DNA of 64,000 bases from positions 1 to 64,000 of the forward strand of contig NZ_JBDLLW010000002.1 in NCBI RefSeq assembly GCF_043789415.1, written 5' to 3'. Below are positions 36,441 through 47,240 of the stretch, piece after piece (position 1 is the first letter of the stretch; each line of letters begins with the position of its first letter). The notes under the pieces are model-generated. The model searched no databases and was not told the DNA's origin. It saw only the letters and a list, made by a program, of their open reading frames with translations. The position numbers and the translations under genes were made by a program. The stretch is from Renibacterium sp043789415 (GTDB lineage: Bacteria > Actinomycetota > Actinomycetes > Actinomycetales > Micrococcaceae).

Positions 36441-37217
36441 TCAGGCCTCGGTGGCTGCGGAAGCACCGGCAGCCAGGAAACGGTCGTAGCCCTCTTCTTC
36501 GAGCCGGTCAGCCAACTCGGGTCCGCCCTCTTCGGCAACCTTGCCGTCGACGAAGACGTGCACGAACTGCGGCTTGATATAGCGCAGAATCCGGGTGTAG
36601 TGAGTGATCAGCAGGGTGCCCATATTTCCACCCTCTTGAGCGCGGTTGACACCCTCGGAGACGATCTTGAGCGCGTCGACGTCGAGACCCGAATCGGTCT
36701 CGTCGAGCACCGCGAACTTCGGTGCGAACAGCTCGAGCTGCAAGATCTCGTGGCGCTTCTTCTCACCACCGGAGAAACCCTCGTTGACATTGCGCTGAGC
36801 GAACTCGGTGTCGATCCGCAGCTGAGTCATCGCGGCCTTGACGTCCTTGGTCCAGGTGCGCAGCGCGGGGGCTTCGCCGTCGATAGCCGTCTTGGCGGTG
36901 CGCAGGAAGTTGCTCATCGTGACACCGGGAATCTCCACCGGGTACTGCATGGCCAGGAAGAGCCCAGCGCGAGCACGTTCGTCGACGCTCATCTCCAGCA
37001 CGTCTTGGCCGTCCAGGGTGATCGAACCCGAGTCGACGATGTAGCGCGGATGACCGGCGATGGTGGAGGCCAGGGTTGACTTGCCGGAGCCGTTAGGGCC
37101 CATGATGGCGTGCGTCTCACCGGTGTTGATCACCAGGCTGACGCCCTTGAGGATTTCCTTCTTGCCCTGCTCCGTCTCAATGCTGACGTGCAAGTCCTTG
37201 ATTTCCAGGGTGGACAT
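36441..37217 (-). CDS. sufC: Fe-S cluster assembly ATPase SufC
   Basis: A 258-residue cytosolic ABC ATPase: Walker A (MGPNGSGKSTLASTIAG), the SufC-specific SGGEKKRHEILQLELF, Walker B (FAVLDETDSGLDVDAL) and LLITHYTRILRYIKP. It drives the SufBC2D scaffold that builds Fe-S clusters. Preceded by GAAGAAG and about 40 bases from the Rieske gene. The five-gene order suggests one transcript. Confidence 0.97.
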   Translation of the reverse strand: MSTLEIKDLHVSIETEQGKKEILKGVSLVINTGETHAIMGPNGSGKSTLASTIAGHPRYIVDSGSITLDGQDVLEMSVDERARAGLFLAMQYPVEIPGVTMSNFLRTAKTAIDGEAPALRTWTKDVKAAMTQLRIDTEFAQRNVNEGFSGGEKKRHEILQLELFAPKFAVLDETDSGLDVDALKIVSEGVNRAQEGGNMGTLLITHYTRILRYIKPQFVHVFVDGKVAEEGGPELADRLEEEGYDRFLAAGASAATEA

Positions 37218-37257
37218 ATCTTCTTCTTTCGCTAAAAGTCAGTTCTTAAAAGTCCGA

Positions 37258-37596
37258 TTACTCGGGTTCGACGCCGTTGAGGACAGTAGAAATATCGACA
37301 TAAACCTCGTCACCGACCGTCTTCAGTTCGAAGACCGGCACCGGTTCGTAGGCAGGCAGGGTGAGTGGCTCACCGGTCTTCAGATCAAAGCTCGATCCGT
37401 GTGCCCAGCATTCAATGGTGCAGCCCTCGACGTCTCCCTCGCTGAGCGAGATCTCGGCGTGCGAACAGGTGTCGCCGATGGCGTGCAGCACGCCCTCGGA
37501 GTCCTTCACGATAGCCACCGGGACGTCGTCAATCTCAACGCGCAGCGCGCTTTTAACCGCCACCTCGTCCACCCGGCACACCAGTTCAGCTGCCAT
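37258..37596 (-). CDS. Rieske-type [2Fe-2S] ferredoxin-like protein in suf operon
   Basis: A 112-residue protein with a complete Rieske site: CSHAEISL (CxH) and ECWAHGSSFD (CxxH). It resembles ferredoxin subunits of non-heme iron oxygenases but is embedded between sufD and sufC, an arrangement seen in Micrococcaceae and relatives; its role may be electron supply for cluster assembly. Starts directly after the sufD stop. Confidence 0.92.
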   Translation of the reverse strand: MAAELVCRVDEVAVKSALRVEIDDVPVAIVKDSEGVLHAIGDTCSHAEISLSEGDVEGCTIECWAHGSSFDLKTGEPLTLPAYEPVPVFELKTVGDEVYVDISTVLNGVEPE

Positions 37597-38808
37597 TTAC
37601 AACGCCCCCGAAGCCTCGAGTTCGCGTTCCAAGGCCTCGGCGAGTTCCTCTTCCAGGGCCGGAACCTTGATCTTCTGGATCACTTCGTTGAGGTAGCCAC
37701 GGACCACCAGGCGACGGGCATCGCGCTCGGAGATGCCACGGGCCATCAGGTAGAACAGGTGCTCGTCGTCGAACCGGCCAGTGGAGCTGGCATGGCCGGC
37801 TCCTTCGATCAGACCGGTCTCGATCTCCAGGTTCGGTACCGAATCGGCGCGGGCGCCATCGGTCAGGATCAGATTCTGGTTCTTCTCGTAGCTGTCAGTG
37901 CCGATCGCCTGCTTCTGGATCAGTACGTCGCCGACCCACACGGTGTGCGCGTCAGTGCCCTGCAGGGCACCCTTATAGAGCACATTGGACTTCGAGTTCG
38001 GCACATTGTGGTCGATGAAGGTGCGGTGTTCCAGGTGCTGGCCAGCGTCGGCGAAGTACAGCCCGAACAACTCGGCCTCGGCGCCTTCACCGGTGTAGCG
38101 TGCGTTCACATTGAGCCGGATCAACGCGCCGCCTAAGGAGACAGCGACGTGCTTGTACTTAGCGTCCTTGCCGACCACGGCGTCGTGCTGGCCGAGGTGC
38201 TTGGCCTCGTCGTCCCAGCGCTGCACGCTGACCACGGTCAGCTCAGCGCCTTCACCGACGATCACTTCGAGGTTGCCGCTGAAATCAGCGGTTCCCCGAT
38301 GATCGAAAATGACTACAGCGCGGGAATTGGCCCCAGCCCGCACCACGTAATGCGCATTGGCTCGCTGGCCCGCGCCCTGTCCGGTGACAGTCAGCTTGAC
38401 CGGCTCACTGAGTTCGGCGTTCGCCGGGATGTCCAGGAAGGTCGCCTCAGCTGTATGGGCGGAAGCCACCGCCGCGGCGCGGTCCGCGGGAACCAGAGCG
38501 ATACCGCGGGGCGATTGGCCGATTGACAGCGTGGAGACGCTGAGCTGCTCTGCGCCTTCGAGGGCCGTGCTGAAAGCCTCGGCACCGGCGTCGACATCGA
38601 TGAAGAACTCTTTGAGCTTCTTCACCGGCGTGAAGCGCCATTCTTCTTCCAGACCGCTGGGGACCTTGAAGTCCTCCACGCGCTGGCTGGTCAGCCGCTC
38701 GGCGCGCGAAGCCATCACTTCAGTGCCGTGGCTGTGGTGCTTGTCCACTTTGGAATCGAGCAGGGTCTCGCCCTCTTCACTCATTCCGGCGATCACCGGG
38801 GTGCTCAC
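37597..38808 (-). CDS. sufD: Fe-S cluster assembly protein SufD
   Basis: About 403 residues, opening STPVIAGMSEEGE, with EEEWRFTPVKKL in the N-terminal helical part and the beta-helix core characteristic of SufB/D (FIDHNVPNSKSNVLYKGAL, ASSTGRFDDEHLFYLMARG). It forms the scaffold with SufB and SufC. The GTG at 38808 is preferred over the in-frame GTG at 38823 because GGAGAGG sits seven bases before it. Separated from sufB by 15 bases. Confidence 0.95.
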   Translation of the reverse strand: MSTPVIAGMSEEGETLLDSKVDKHHSHGTEVMASRAERLTSQRVEDFKVPSGLEEEWRFTPVKKLKEFFIDVDAGAEAFSTALEGAEQLSVSTLSIGQSPRGIALVPADRAAAVASAHTAEATFLDIPANAELSEPVKLTVTGQGAGQRANAHYVVRAGANSRAVVIFDHRGTADFSGNLEVIVGEGAELTVVSVQRWDDEAKHLGQHDAVVGKDAKYKHVAVSLGGALIRLNVNARYTGEGAEAELFGLYFADAGQHLEHRTFIDHNVPNSKSNVLYKGALQGTDAHTVWVGDVLIQKQAIGTDSYEKNQNLILTDGARADSVPNLEIETGLIEGAGHASSTGRFDDEHLFYLMARGISERDARRLVVRGYLNEVIQKIKVPALEEELAEALERELEASGAL

Positions 38809-38823
38809 TACTAGCCTCTCCAC

Positions 38824-40295
<1,472 letters not shown>

Positions 40296-40296
<1 letters not shown>

Positions 40297-41084
40297 CACA
40301 ACTGCCTTTCTAGCAAGTCGAGCCTTGCCTGTTCCGGGCCGCCCTCTGTTGAGGGACGACCGGTAGGTATATGCGTGGTACAGACGTGTCCACCACTAGC
40401 CAGGGTGGAGAGTCTGCGCACATCGAGGCCAAGTAGCTGAGAGAAAGCCTCAGTCTCCGCCTCGCAGAATTCTGGATATTCCGCCGCTAGTTCAAGCACG
40501 GGGCAATGCCCCTGGCATAATTGCACGGCTTGCAGCGGCCCGCTGGCTTGCAATTGCTGCGCTGAGGCGACATAGCCGTCCGCGCTGAGCGCCGCGGAAA
40601 GGATCTCCGCCCGGCGCACAACATCGTCACCGGCTTCGGCGAGGAGCGGCGCATAGCGTTCCTTCATCGCCGAAAATCGATCTTCCGCGAAGGCCTTCAC
40701 CGCACCGGGACCATTAGCGGCGATCAATTGCTTGAGCGCGGTCCGGGCGATCTGCAGATAGTCATTACCCAGTCCGGACTGCCCCTGGCTGGAAAGCACA
40801 TAGCGGCGGGCCGGGCGACCTGCCCCGGTGCCACTGCCACGCACCAGTTTGACTTCGATCACACCGGATTTCTCCAGCTGGTCGAGATGACGCCTGATCG
40901 CCGCCGGAGTGAGTCCGAGCATTCTGCCCAGCTGGGTCGCGCTCACCGGGCCGTGTTCCAGCACGGCGCCGCGTACCCGATCACGGGTTCGCTCGTCATT
41001 GTCTGGGCTGCCCTGCGGAGTAACCGTTCCCGCCAGTACCTCGACGGCAGCTACCGCCTGAGAATTAACCGTCACGGAATACAC
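40296..41084 (-). CDS. sufR: SufR-type Fe-S-sensing transcriptional repressor
   Basis: A 262-residue regulator with an N-terminal winged helix (VSATQLGRMLGLTPAAIRRH, then a basic wing SGTGAGRPARRYVL) and a C-terminal sensor domain with cysteines 190, 194, 207 and 235 (CQGHC, FCEAE, HVCTT), positioned like the Fe-S ligands of SufR. By family precedent it represses the suf operon when it holds a cluster. It heads the operon, overlaps sufB, and is preceded by a perfect palindrome at 41086-41097. Confidence 0.92.
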
Positions 41085-41085
41085 A

Positions 41086-41097
41086 ACATAATTATGT
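41086..41097 (-). promoter_or_regulatory. Palindrome ACATAATTATGT, candidate SufR operator
   Basis: A perfect 12-base palindrome two bases upstream of the sufR GTG. On the coding strand it includes CATAAT, which could serve as a -10 element, so binding would block transcription. The palindrome is seen directly; SufR binding is inferred from position and known autoregulation in the family. Confidence 0.5.
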
Positions 41098-41159
41098 CCT
41101 AATAGATTCCCGCCAGCTAGTAAGGCAGACCTTTCACCGCAGTGATGCCTGCCACACGG

Positions 41160-43142
41160 CTATTTTGCTGCCATCCCGGTGATGAATTTGGCGGCGATGG
41201 GGCCCGCGGTTCCGGCACCGAATCCGCCGTCGTCAACGAAGACCGCGATCGCCAGATCGCCCTGTGCCGCGATCATCCAGGCGTGAGTTTTCGGTGGCTT
41301 TTCATTGCCATACTCGGCGGTGCCGGTCTTAGCAATCACGGCGCCTCCGGGCAGGTTCTGCAAAACTGCGGCGTGTCCGCTAGTCACCACCGCGGCCATC
41401 ATCTCTTTCAAAGCAGCAACCTCAGCCGCGCTCAACGGGATCACCGGTGTGGCGGCTCCGGTCGAGCTGCTGGACGGCGTCGCGGACGGCGTGGTGGAAC
41501 TCTGAGCCGAAGAATCGGGGCTCCGCTCAACGAGCTTCGGTTTGACCAGAGAGCCATGCGAAACACTCGCCGCAACTCCAGCCATGGTCCACGGCGAAGC
41601 CAAGACGGTGCCCTGGCCGATCATCGAGGCGGCATGCTCAGCGTCGGTGCCGGAGAGCTTGACATTCCCCGGGAATCCGTCAATTCCCAACTCCGACTCC
41701 GCGCCCGCCCCGATTCCGAGACTGGCCGCCGCGCTGGCCAGATCCTGCTGCGTAAGCTTTTGTGCATTGGAGACGAAGGCCGTGTTGCAGGAATGCGCGA
41801 AAGCGTCCTTCAGAGGGATCTGTCCGGTATGGGCTTGGGGGTAATACGGTTCATTTTTGAAGCTGGTACCGCCCGCATAGACCAGGGGTTCGCAAGAGAC
41901 GATACTCTCGGGGGTCATCCCCTTACGGATCAAGGCCAGCGAGGTCACCGTTTTGAAGGTCGAGCCGGGAGCGTACTGGCCCAGGAAAGCGGTGTCATAG
42001 CCATTGCTGCCGGGGCTGTTGGCGGCGGCAATGATCGCCCCGGTGGAAGGCCTGATCGCGACCACCGAGGCGGCCGTTGTGCTGTCAGCGAGCACCGACT
42101 CAGCGAGATTCTGTGCTTTCAAGTTCAGCGTGGTCTTCAGATCTGCGCCGGCTTTGGCCTCGGTGCTGAAGAGCACCCGAGGATCGGTGCCGGCGGCGGC
42201 TTTCGGATCCTTCTCAACGACCTGGATGCCAGGGGTGCCCGCCAGCTGCTGATCGTATTGAGCTTGCAAGCCGCTCAGTCCGGTGATATCCCCGACTTTC
42301 AGCCGACCCTTGGATTTCTCAATCAGTTCAGCGGTCGCCGGACCGACGGTGCCCAGCACCGCCCGGGCGAAGCTTCTGCTCGGAGCCAGCGGCAGGGTCT
42401 GCTTGAGCGCCACGGCCCCGGCAATCGCACTGATCTGCTGATCCGTCACCGTGCGGTCCGCGTCATCCCGCAGCACGATAGCCTCCACGAAGGCCTGCGG
42501 TCCGGAGTCTTTGACCTGCTTGGCATAGGCCGCCGGGTCGATCTTCACCAAGGTGGCGAGGGCTTGGGCGGAAGCCGCCTGATCTGCGGCGGGCACTTTC
42601 GTCTTGTCGATACCGACCGAGAGCACCGGCCTGTCCTCTACCAGGACCTGGCCGCCGTCGCCCAGGATCTTCCCGCGCTGCGCCGGGGCGCTCTGCAGTT
42701 GAAGCTCATTGCCCTCGGTGAAATTCGGAATCACCAATTGAGCTGACCAGGGCGTGCTCCAGTTCTTATCGTTGCGAGTGAGCCTCGCGGTGTTGTTGTA
42801 CTGCCAGCTCCCGGCGTCGAAGTCCCAGGCGTAGTTGAGGGTTGCGGTGACCTTGTCCTTATTGTCTTTATCGGGCTCGACTGAGCCTAGACTCACCTTG
42901 GGCTTGAGATCACCCAGGGGCTTTACCAGCTTCTTGAAGGAATCCGTGGCGGAGTCAGCACTCACCCCGTCCGCGAAGTTGACCCCGGCGAAATCCTCAG
43001 CGTTGAGGGCGTCCACCAGCTTCTGCGCGGCGGCTTTCGCGCCGTTGTCTCCGCCGTCGCAAGAGCTCAGGGTGATCGCAAGCAACACCGCGGGGAGGGC
43101 CAAAGCCAGGGTCTTCAAAGTACGCATTCTTGGGGTCTGCAC
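41160..43142 (-). CDS. Lipoprotein class B penicillin-binding protein
   Basis: A 660-residue exported transpeptidase. Signal peptide with lipobox LSSC (Cys 28), an NTF2-like MecA N-terminal domain (about 35-150), a dimerisation domain, then the transpeptidase domain. Catalytic SxxK is in PGSTFKTVTS (Ser near 393), SxN is HSCN near 450 and the KTG box is KTGTAEYG near 604. It cross-links peptidoglycan and is a beta-lactam target. A Ser/Thr-rich segment (SSAQSSTTPSATPSSSS) lies between SxN and KTG. GTG 43142 is used; ATG 43127 gives a shorter leader and equally good signal peptide. Confidence 0.93.
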   Translation of the reverse strand: MQTPRMRTLKTLALALPAVLLAITLSSCDGGDNGAKAAAQKLVDALNAEDFAGVNFADGVSADSATDSFKKLVKPLGDLKPKVSLGSVEPDKDNKDKVTATLNYAWDFDAGSWQYNNTARLTRNDKNWSTPWSAQLVIPNFTEGNELQLQSAPAQRGKILGDGGQVLVEDRPVLSVGIDKTKVPAADQAASAQALATLVKIDPAAYAKQVKDSGPQAFVEAIVLRDDADRTVTDQQISAIAGAVALKQTLPLAPSRSFARAVLGTVGPATAELIEKSKGRLKVGDITGLSGLQAQYDQQLAGTPGIQVVEKDPKAAAGTDPRVLFSTEAKAGADLKTTLNLKAQNLAESVLADSTTAASVVAIRPSTGAIIAAANSPGSNGYDTAFLGQYAPGSTFKTVTSLALIRKGMTPESIVSCEPLVYAGGTSFKNEPYYPQAHTGQIPLKDAFAHSCNTAFVSNAQKLTQQDLASAAASLGIGAGAESELGIDGFPGNVKLSGTDAEHAASMIGQGTVLASPWTMAGVAASVSHGSLVKPKLVERSPDSSAQSSTTPSATPSSSSTGAATPVIPLSAAEVAALKEMMAAVVTSGHAAVLQNLPGGAVIAKTGTAEYGNEKPPKTHAWMIAAQGDLAIAVFVDDGGFGAGTAGPIAAKFITGMAAK

Positions 43143-43206
43143 GTGATCTAGTATGCCAAAGCTCCCCGCGATAACCCCGTACTACTCGTTGTAGAAAACA
43201 GTGTCG

Positions 43207-43212
43207 TAGACT
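43207..43212 (+). promoter_or_regulatory. -10 hexamer TAGACT, leaderless start of ABC ATPase
   Basis: TAGACT ends seven bases before the GTG at 43220, with no ribosome site in between. This fits a leaderless transcript for the ABC-ctaA operon. Confidence 0.4.
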
Positions 43213-43219
43213 GTAAGGC

Positions 43220-44191
43220 GTGCCCGACGCCTCTTCCCCCGCCCTCGTCATCGATGGCCTCGTCAAAGATGTCGGGCCCGTCCCAGCGCTCGACGGTCGA
43301 ATGAAGCGCGTGATCAGCGATCTCTCGCTGACCGCGCACTTCGGCCAAGTGACGGTGCTGCTGGGTTCCAATGGCGCCGGGAAGACCACCACCTTGGAAT
43401 GTGCCCAAGGCTTGCAGAACCGGCAGGGCGGCACCATCTCGCTGCTCGGTCAGGATCCCGAGCAGGCCGACGCCGCGCTCCGCGCCAGAGTGGGCGTGAT
43501 GCTGCAGGACGGCGGTTTGCCACCTTCCATGCGTCCCATTCCACTGCTGCAACATGTGGCGGGAATGTATCTGGACCCTTGGCCGGTCGCCGAACTGGTT
43601 GAGCTGTTGGATATCGCTTCCTTCGAGAATGCGACTATCCGCAGGCTTTCAGGAGGCCAGAAACAGCGGGTCGCCCTGGCCGCCGCCCTCGTCGGCAAAC
43701 CGGAGATCGTCTTCCTCGATGAACCGAGCGCCGGATTGGATCCGCAGTCACGGCAGCTGGTCTTCGATCTGATCCGGCGTCTTCGTGCCGAGGGCCGTGC
43801 CGTCGTCCTGACCACTCACCTGCTAGACGATGCACAACGGCTGGCTGATTACGTGTACATCATCGATGACGGGCACACCGTTGCCGAGGGCACGGTCCCT
43901 GAACTGCTGAGCGCAGCCGACCAGAGCCAGTCAAACAGGACTCTGACTTTCGACGCCGAAGCGGGTTTGCAGATCGCACCGGCGCTGCGGCCTTCGCTGC
44001 AACTGACTGAAACCCGCCCCGGCTCCTATACCCTCAGCGGAGCTCTCCAAGCCGAGGACCTCGTTGCCCTGAGCACCTGGTGGGCGGAGCATCGGGTGAT
44101 GCCGACGTCCATCAATCTGGCCTCGCACTCCCTGGAGGACGTCTTCCTGGAGATCGCCTCTACGGCGGAAGCGGAAAGGGCGAAGAAGTGA
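43220..44191 (+). CDS. ABC-2 type exporter ATP-binding protein
   Basis: A 323-residue ATPase: GSNGAGKTTTLECAQG (Walker A), RRLSGGQKQRVALAAAL (signature), IVFLDEPSAGLD (Walker B) and TTHLLDDAQRLADYV (H-loop), followed by a C-terminal extension of about 90 residues typical of drug/antibiotic exporters. It overlaps the permease gene by four bases (GTGA). Substrate is unknown; adjacency to heme A synthase is common in actinobacteria and may reflect a role in respiration. Confidence 0.94.
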   Translation: MPDASSPALVIDGLVKDVGPVPALDGRMKRVISDLSLTAHFGQVTVLLGSNGAGKTTTLECAQGLQNRQGGTISLLGQDPEQADAALRARVGVMLQDGGLPPSMRPIPLLQHVAGMYLDPWPVAELVELLDIASFENATIRRLSGGQKQRVALAAALVGKPEIVFLDEPSAGLDPQSRQLVFDLIRRLRAEGRAVVLTTHLLDDAQRLADYVYIIDDGHTVAEGTVPELLSAADQSQSNRTLTFDAEAGLQIAPALRPSLQLTETRPGSYTLSGALQAEDLVALSTWWAEHRVMPTSINLASHSLEDVFLEIASTAEAERAKK

Positions 44192-44967
44192 GCAGCCAAC
44201 GTCAGCCGCCCAGGCCGGTTTCGCACTCCAGCCCAGTTTCTTTGGCTCGTCGCATCATCTTGCAGAGTCGCTATGAGACAGTCACGATGCTGCGCAATGG
44301 TGAACAGCTGATCCTGGCCGTCGTGCTGCCGCTGCTCGGCCTGATCGCCCTGGTGGTCACTCCCCTGCTCGACGACCTCGGCCACAGTCGGATCAATATT
44401 GCCGCCCCGGGCATTCTGGCATTGTGCGCTATGTCAACGGCCTTCACCGGCCAGGGCATTGCGACCGGCTTCGACCGGCGATACGGTGTGTTGCGTTTCC
44501 TTTCCACCACACCGCTGGGCCGGGGCGGATTGATCGCCGGAAAAGTGATTGCTGTTTTAGCGGTGCTAGTGATCCAGGTCGTGGTGATCGGTGTGGTGGC
44601 GCTGCTGCTCGGCTGGCAGCCGAATTTTCCGGGCATCTTACTCGGTATCCCGTTGCTCATTCTGGGCGCGCTGTCTTTCACTTCCCTCGGCCTATTGATC
44701 GCTGGCACAGCCCGTCCCGAGGCGACATTGGCGCTGACCAACCTGCTCTGGATCCTGTTCGGCGCACTGGGCGGAATCGTGCTGCCGCCGAATCGCTCCC
44801 CGGGTCTGATGGCAGATATTGTGCAGTATCTGCCCTCCGGTGCACTGGGGGAAGCCATGAGGTCGGCTATGTTGCAGGGAAGTTTCAATATTTTCGCAGT
44901 GCTCGTGCTGCTGGTCTGGGCAGTGGTCGCCTCCGTGGCCGCTGTGAAATGGTTCAAATGGAGTTGA
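44188..44967 (+). CDS. ABC-2 type exporter permease
   Basis: A 259-residue membrane protein with six hydrophobic segments and ABC-2 permease landmarks (LFGALGGIVLPPNRSPG, YLPSGALGEAMRSAML). GTG 44188 overlaps the ATPase stop, which fixes the start. It forms the transport channel with the upstream ATPase; ctaA follows one base after its stop. Confidence 0.93.
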   Translation: MSSQRQPPRPVSHSSPVSLARRIILQSRYETVTMLRNGEQLILAVVLPLLGLIALVVTPLLDDLGHSRINIAAPGILALCAMSTAFTGQGIATGFDRRYGVLRFLSTTPLGRGGLIAGKVIAVLAVLVIQVVVIGVVALLLGWQPNFPGILLGIPLLILGALSFTSLGLLIAGTARPEATLALTNLLWILFGALGGIVLPPNRSPGLMADIVQYLPSGALGEAMRSAMLQGSFNIFAVLVLLVWAVVASVAAVKWFKWS

Positions 44968-44968
44968 G

Positions 44969-45886
44969 ATGAGCACCTTGTATCGGTCGTTGACGGCCAA
45001 ACTCCCGACGACGGTGAACAGCACCGTGCGGCGGCTGTCAATCGCCTCCTTGATCGGCCAGATCGTGCTGGTCGGCACGGGCGGTGCAGTTCGACTGACC
45101 TCCTCCGGTCTGGGCTGCCCGACCTGGCCCAAATGCACCACCGATTCCCTGGTGAACACCCCGGAGATGGGCATTCACGGCTTCATCGAATTCGGTAACC
45201 GGACCTTGACCTTCGTCCTGGCGGTGGTCGCGGCGGCCATGCTGATCTCGTTGCTGCGGATACGCAAGGAACGCCCAGAGATGTTCTGGCTCTCCTTCGG
45301 TCTGCTGGCGAGCATCCCGGCGCAAGGAATCCTGGGCGGCATCACGGTACTGACCAAGCTCAACCCCTGGGTGGTGGGCCTGCACTTCCTGGTCTCCGCC
45401 ACTTTGGTGGTGCTCTCCATGCTGCTGGTCAACCGCGCCTACAGCCGCCCGCCGGAAAGTCAGAAGCCGGTACGCAGCACATTGCGTCAATTGGCCCTGA
45501 CGTCAGCGGTGCTGGTGTACCTGGCTGTCATTCTCGGGGTTGCGGTGACCGGTTCAGGCCCGCACGCCGGAGACGCCAATGCGCCGCGCAATGGTTTAGA
45601 CCCGGAACTGATCACCAGGATTCATGCGCTCCCTGTCTATCTGCTGGTCGCCTGCACCCTGTTACTCATTGTGCTGTGCTGGAAGCGCGGTCGCGGCGAT
45701 CTGGTGCGTTCCGCAGCGCTATGGCTTTTGGCCGGAGTGCTGCTGCAAGCGGTGATCGGCTTTACCCAGTACTTCACCGGCCTGCCGATCCTACTGGTCG
45801 GCCTGCACATGCTGGGCGCTGCCGCGCTGCTCGCCGCAGGCACCAACCTGGCCGACGTCGCACTGCGCTCCCGCCGTCAGGCCTAG
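44969..45886 (+). CDS. ctaA: Heme A synthase (COX15/CtaA)
   Basis: A 305-residue membrane protein with about eight segments. The first loop GGAVRLTSSGLGCPTWPKC contains the conserved paired-cysteine region; GFIEFGNR, HFLVSATLVVLS and IHALPVYLL contain heme-ligand histidines, and GLHMLGAAALLAAG closes the pattern. It oxidises heme O to heme A for cytochrome aa3 oxidase, after CtaB, encoded convergently 200 bases away. Confidence 0.95.
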   Translation: MSTLYRSLTAKLPTTVNSTVRRLSIASLIGQIVLVGTGGAVRLTSSGLGCPTWPKCTTDSLVNTPEMGIHGFIEFGNRTLTFVLAVVAAAMLISLLRIRKERPEMFWLSFGLLASIPAQGILGGITVLTKLNPWVVGLHFLVSATLVVLSMLLVNRAYSRPPESQKPVRSTLRQLALTSAVLVYLAVILGVAVTGSGPHAGDANAPRNGLDPELITRIHALPVYLLVACTLLLIVLCWKRGRGDLVRSAALWLLAGVLLQAVIGFTQYFTGLPILLVGLHMLGAAALLAAGTNLADVALRSRRQA

Positions 45887-45934
45887 TCCAAAACTTCACG
45901 CCTCTACTCAATCCACAACCGCTCCGTACCTCAA

Positions 45935-46025
45935 CCAGCTGTCCCACTGAATGTTGCTGGTGTTATAGAAGTCAACGGTTTTCTGCCACATCAGCCACTC
46001 ATATAACACTCGGTGGGATAGCTGG
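45935..46025. repeat. 91-bp element with terminal inverted repeats, copy 2
   Basis: CCAGCTGTCCCACTGAATG at the left and CACTCGGTGGGATAGCTGG at the right form imperfect terminal inverted repeats. The length equals copy 1 (22214-22304), with shared interior words (GAAGT, ACGGTTTT, ATATAAC). It sits between convergent ctaA and ctaB, followed by CCAAAAAA, so it may double as a terminator. Confidence 0.75.
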
Positions 46026-46092
46026 CCAAAAAACAGGCAAGCAAGGAACCAGCAAGGAAACAGATAGGGGAAGTTGATGGGAAAAGGGAGGG

Positions 46093-47046
46093 TTAGCCCA
46101 TCAAGGGCAGGCCGATAAAGGGGTCGACGGCGAGAGCTACGAAGACCAGGGTCAAATAGCTGATCGAGCCGTGGAAGACCTTCATCGCACTCTTATTGGT
46201 CAGCGTGTCGTGGCTTGCCTTGCTGTACAGGCGATGCGCCTCAATCAAGAACCATGCCCCGGCCGCTACCGCCACTGCGGTGTAGACGATGCCCGCATGC
46301 CCCAGCGGCACCATGAGCAAGGAGCAGACCACCATCGCCCAGGCGTAGAGCACCACCTGGACAGAGACGATCTGGGCTCCCGCAACAGCTCCGAGCATCG
46401 GAACCTTTGCGGCGTTGTAATCCTCGCTGTACCGCATCGACAACGGCCAGTAGTGCGGAGGGGTCCAGAGGAAGATGATCATGAAAAGGATGATGGCAGG
46501 CCATTCAACCTTATTCGTCACCGCAGCCCAGGCGATCAGCACCGGCATACAGCCCGCGATGCCACCCCAGACGATGTTCTGCGCGGTGCGCCGTTTGAGC
46601 ACCAGGGTGTAGACCACGACGTAGAAGAAGATCGCGGCCGCACCGAGCACCCCGGAGAGCGGATTGGCACCGAACCAGAGGATCACGATGGAGAGCACGC
46701 CGAGCGCCCAGGAGAAAACCAGCGCTTCGCGCGGGGTGATCGCCCCGGTGACCAGCGGACGGTTCTCCGTGCGGTGCATCACTTTATCGATATCACGGTC
46801 GATATAGCAGTTGAACGCCCCGGCGCTGCCCGCAGCGAAAGCACCGCCCACCATGGTGGCTACGATGAGCCAGATATCGGGGAAGGACCTTGCCGCGAAG
46901 ATCATCGTGGGCAGCGTGGTGACCAGCAAGAGTTCAATCACCCGAGGCTTGGTCAATGCCAGATAAGCCTTGGCTTTGGAACCGAAGCTCAACTTCTGCG
47001 GAGTCGTCTGCTCCATCGGCGTCGTTGCAGTCTGCGTCACGCGCAC
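46093..47046 (-). CDS. ctaB: Protoheme IX farnesyltransferase (heme O synthase)
   Basis: A 317-residue UbiA-type prenyltransferase with nine hydrophobic segments. The first Asp-rich motif is NCYIDRDIDKVMHRTENRP and the second region is HYWPLSMRYSEDY; LTKPRVIELLLVTTLP begins the first segment. It converts protoheme to heme O, the substrate of CtaA. GTG 47046 is used; GTG 47040 is an alternative. Divergent from transketolase. Confidence 0.95.
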   Translation of the reverse strand: MRVTQTATTPMEQTTPQKLSFGSKAKAYLALTKPRVIELLLVTTLPTMIFAARSFPDIWLIVATMVGGAFAAGSAGAFNCYIDRDIDKVMHRTENRPLVTGAITPREALVFSWALGVLSIVILWFGANPLSGVLGAAAIFFYVVVYTLVLKRRTAQNIVWGGIAGCMPVLIAWAAVTNKVEWPAIILFMIIFLWTPPHYWPLSMRYSEDYNAAKVPMLGAVAGAQIVSVQVVLYAWAMVVCSLLMVPLGHAGIVYTAVAVAAGAWFLIEAHRLYSKASHDTLTNKSAMKVFHGSISYLTLVFVALAVDPFIGLPLMG

Positions 47047-47111
47047 GTCTCACCCATGTTTCCTGTGCAGCTAGTAATCTTCCTTCATTCTATACGCCCA
47101 GATGATGGGCA

Positions 47112-47146
47112 TCTGACTCCGAGGAAGCTGTGTGTGACGAGTCAGA
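47112..47146. promoter_or_regulatory. Inverted repeat in ctaB-tkt divergent promoter region
   Basis: TCTGACTC (47112-47119) and GAGTCAGA (47139-47146) are exact complements 19 bases apart, centred about 110 bases before the transketolase start. GCCCAgatgaTGGGC lies just to the left. A regulator site is possible; none is identified. Confidence 0.4.
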
Positions 47147-47240
47147 CGCCCCAGAGTTGCGGAGGGCACACAGCTTAAGCACTAAGCTGGAAACCGGAGT
47201 TCAAGAATGCACGATATTCGTAAGAGAGGGCACAGTTTCA

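Noticed and set aside
41142..42746. A 534-codon plus-strand frame
   Set aside because: Antisense to the penicillin-binding protein, which has all catalytic motifs on the minus strand.
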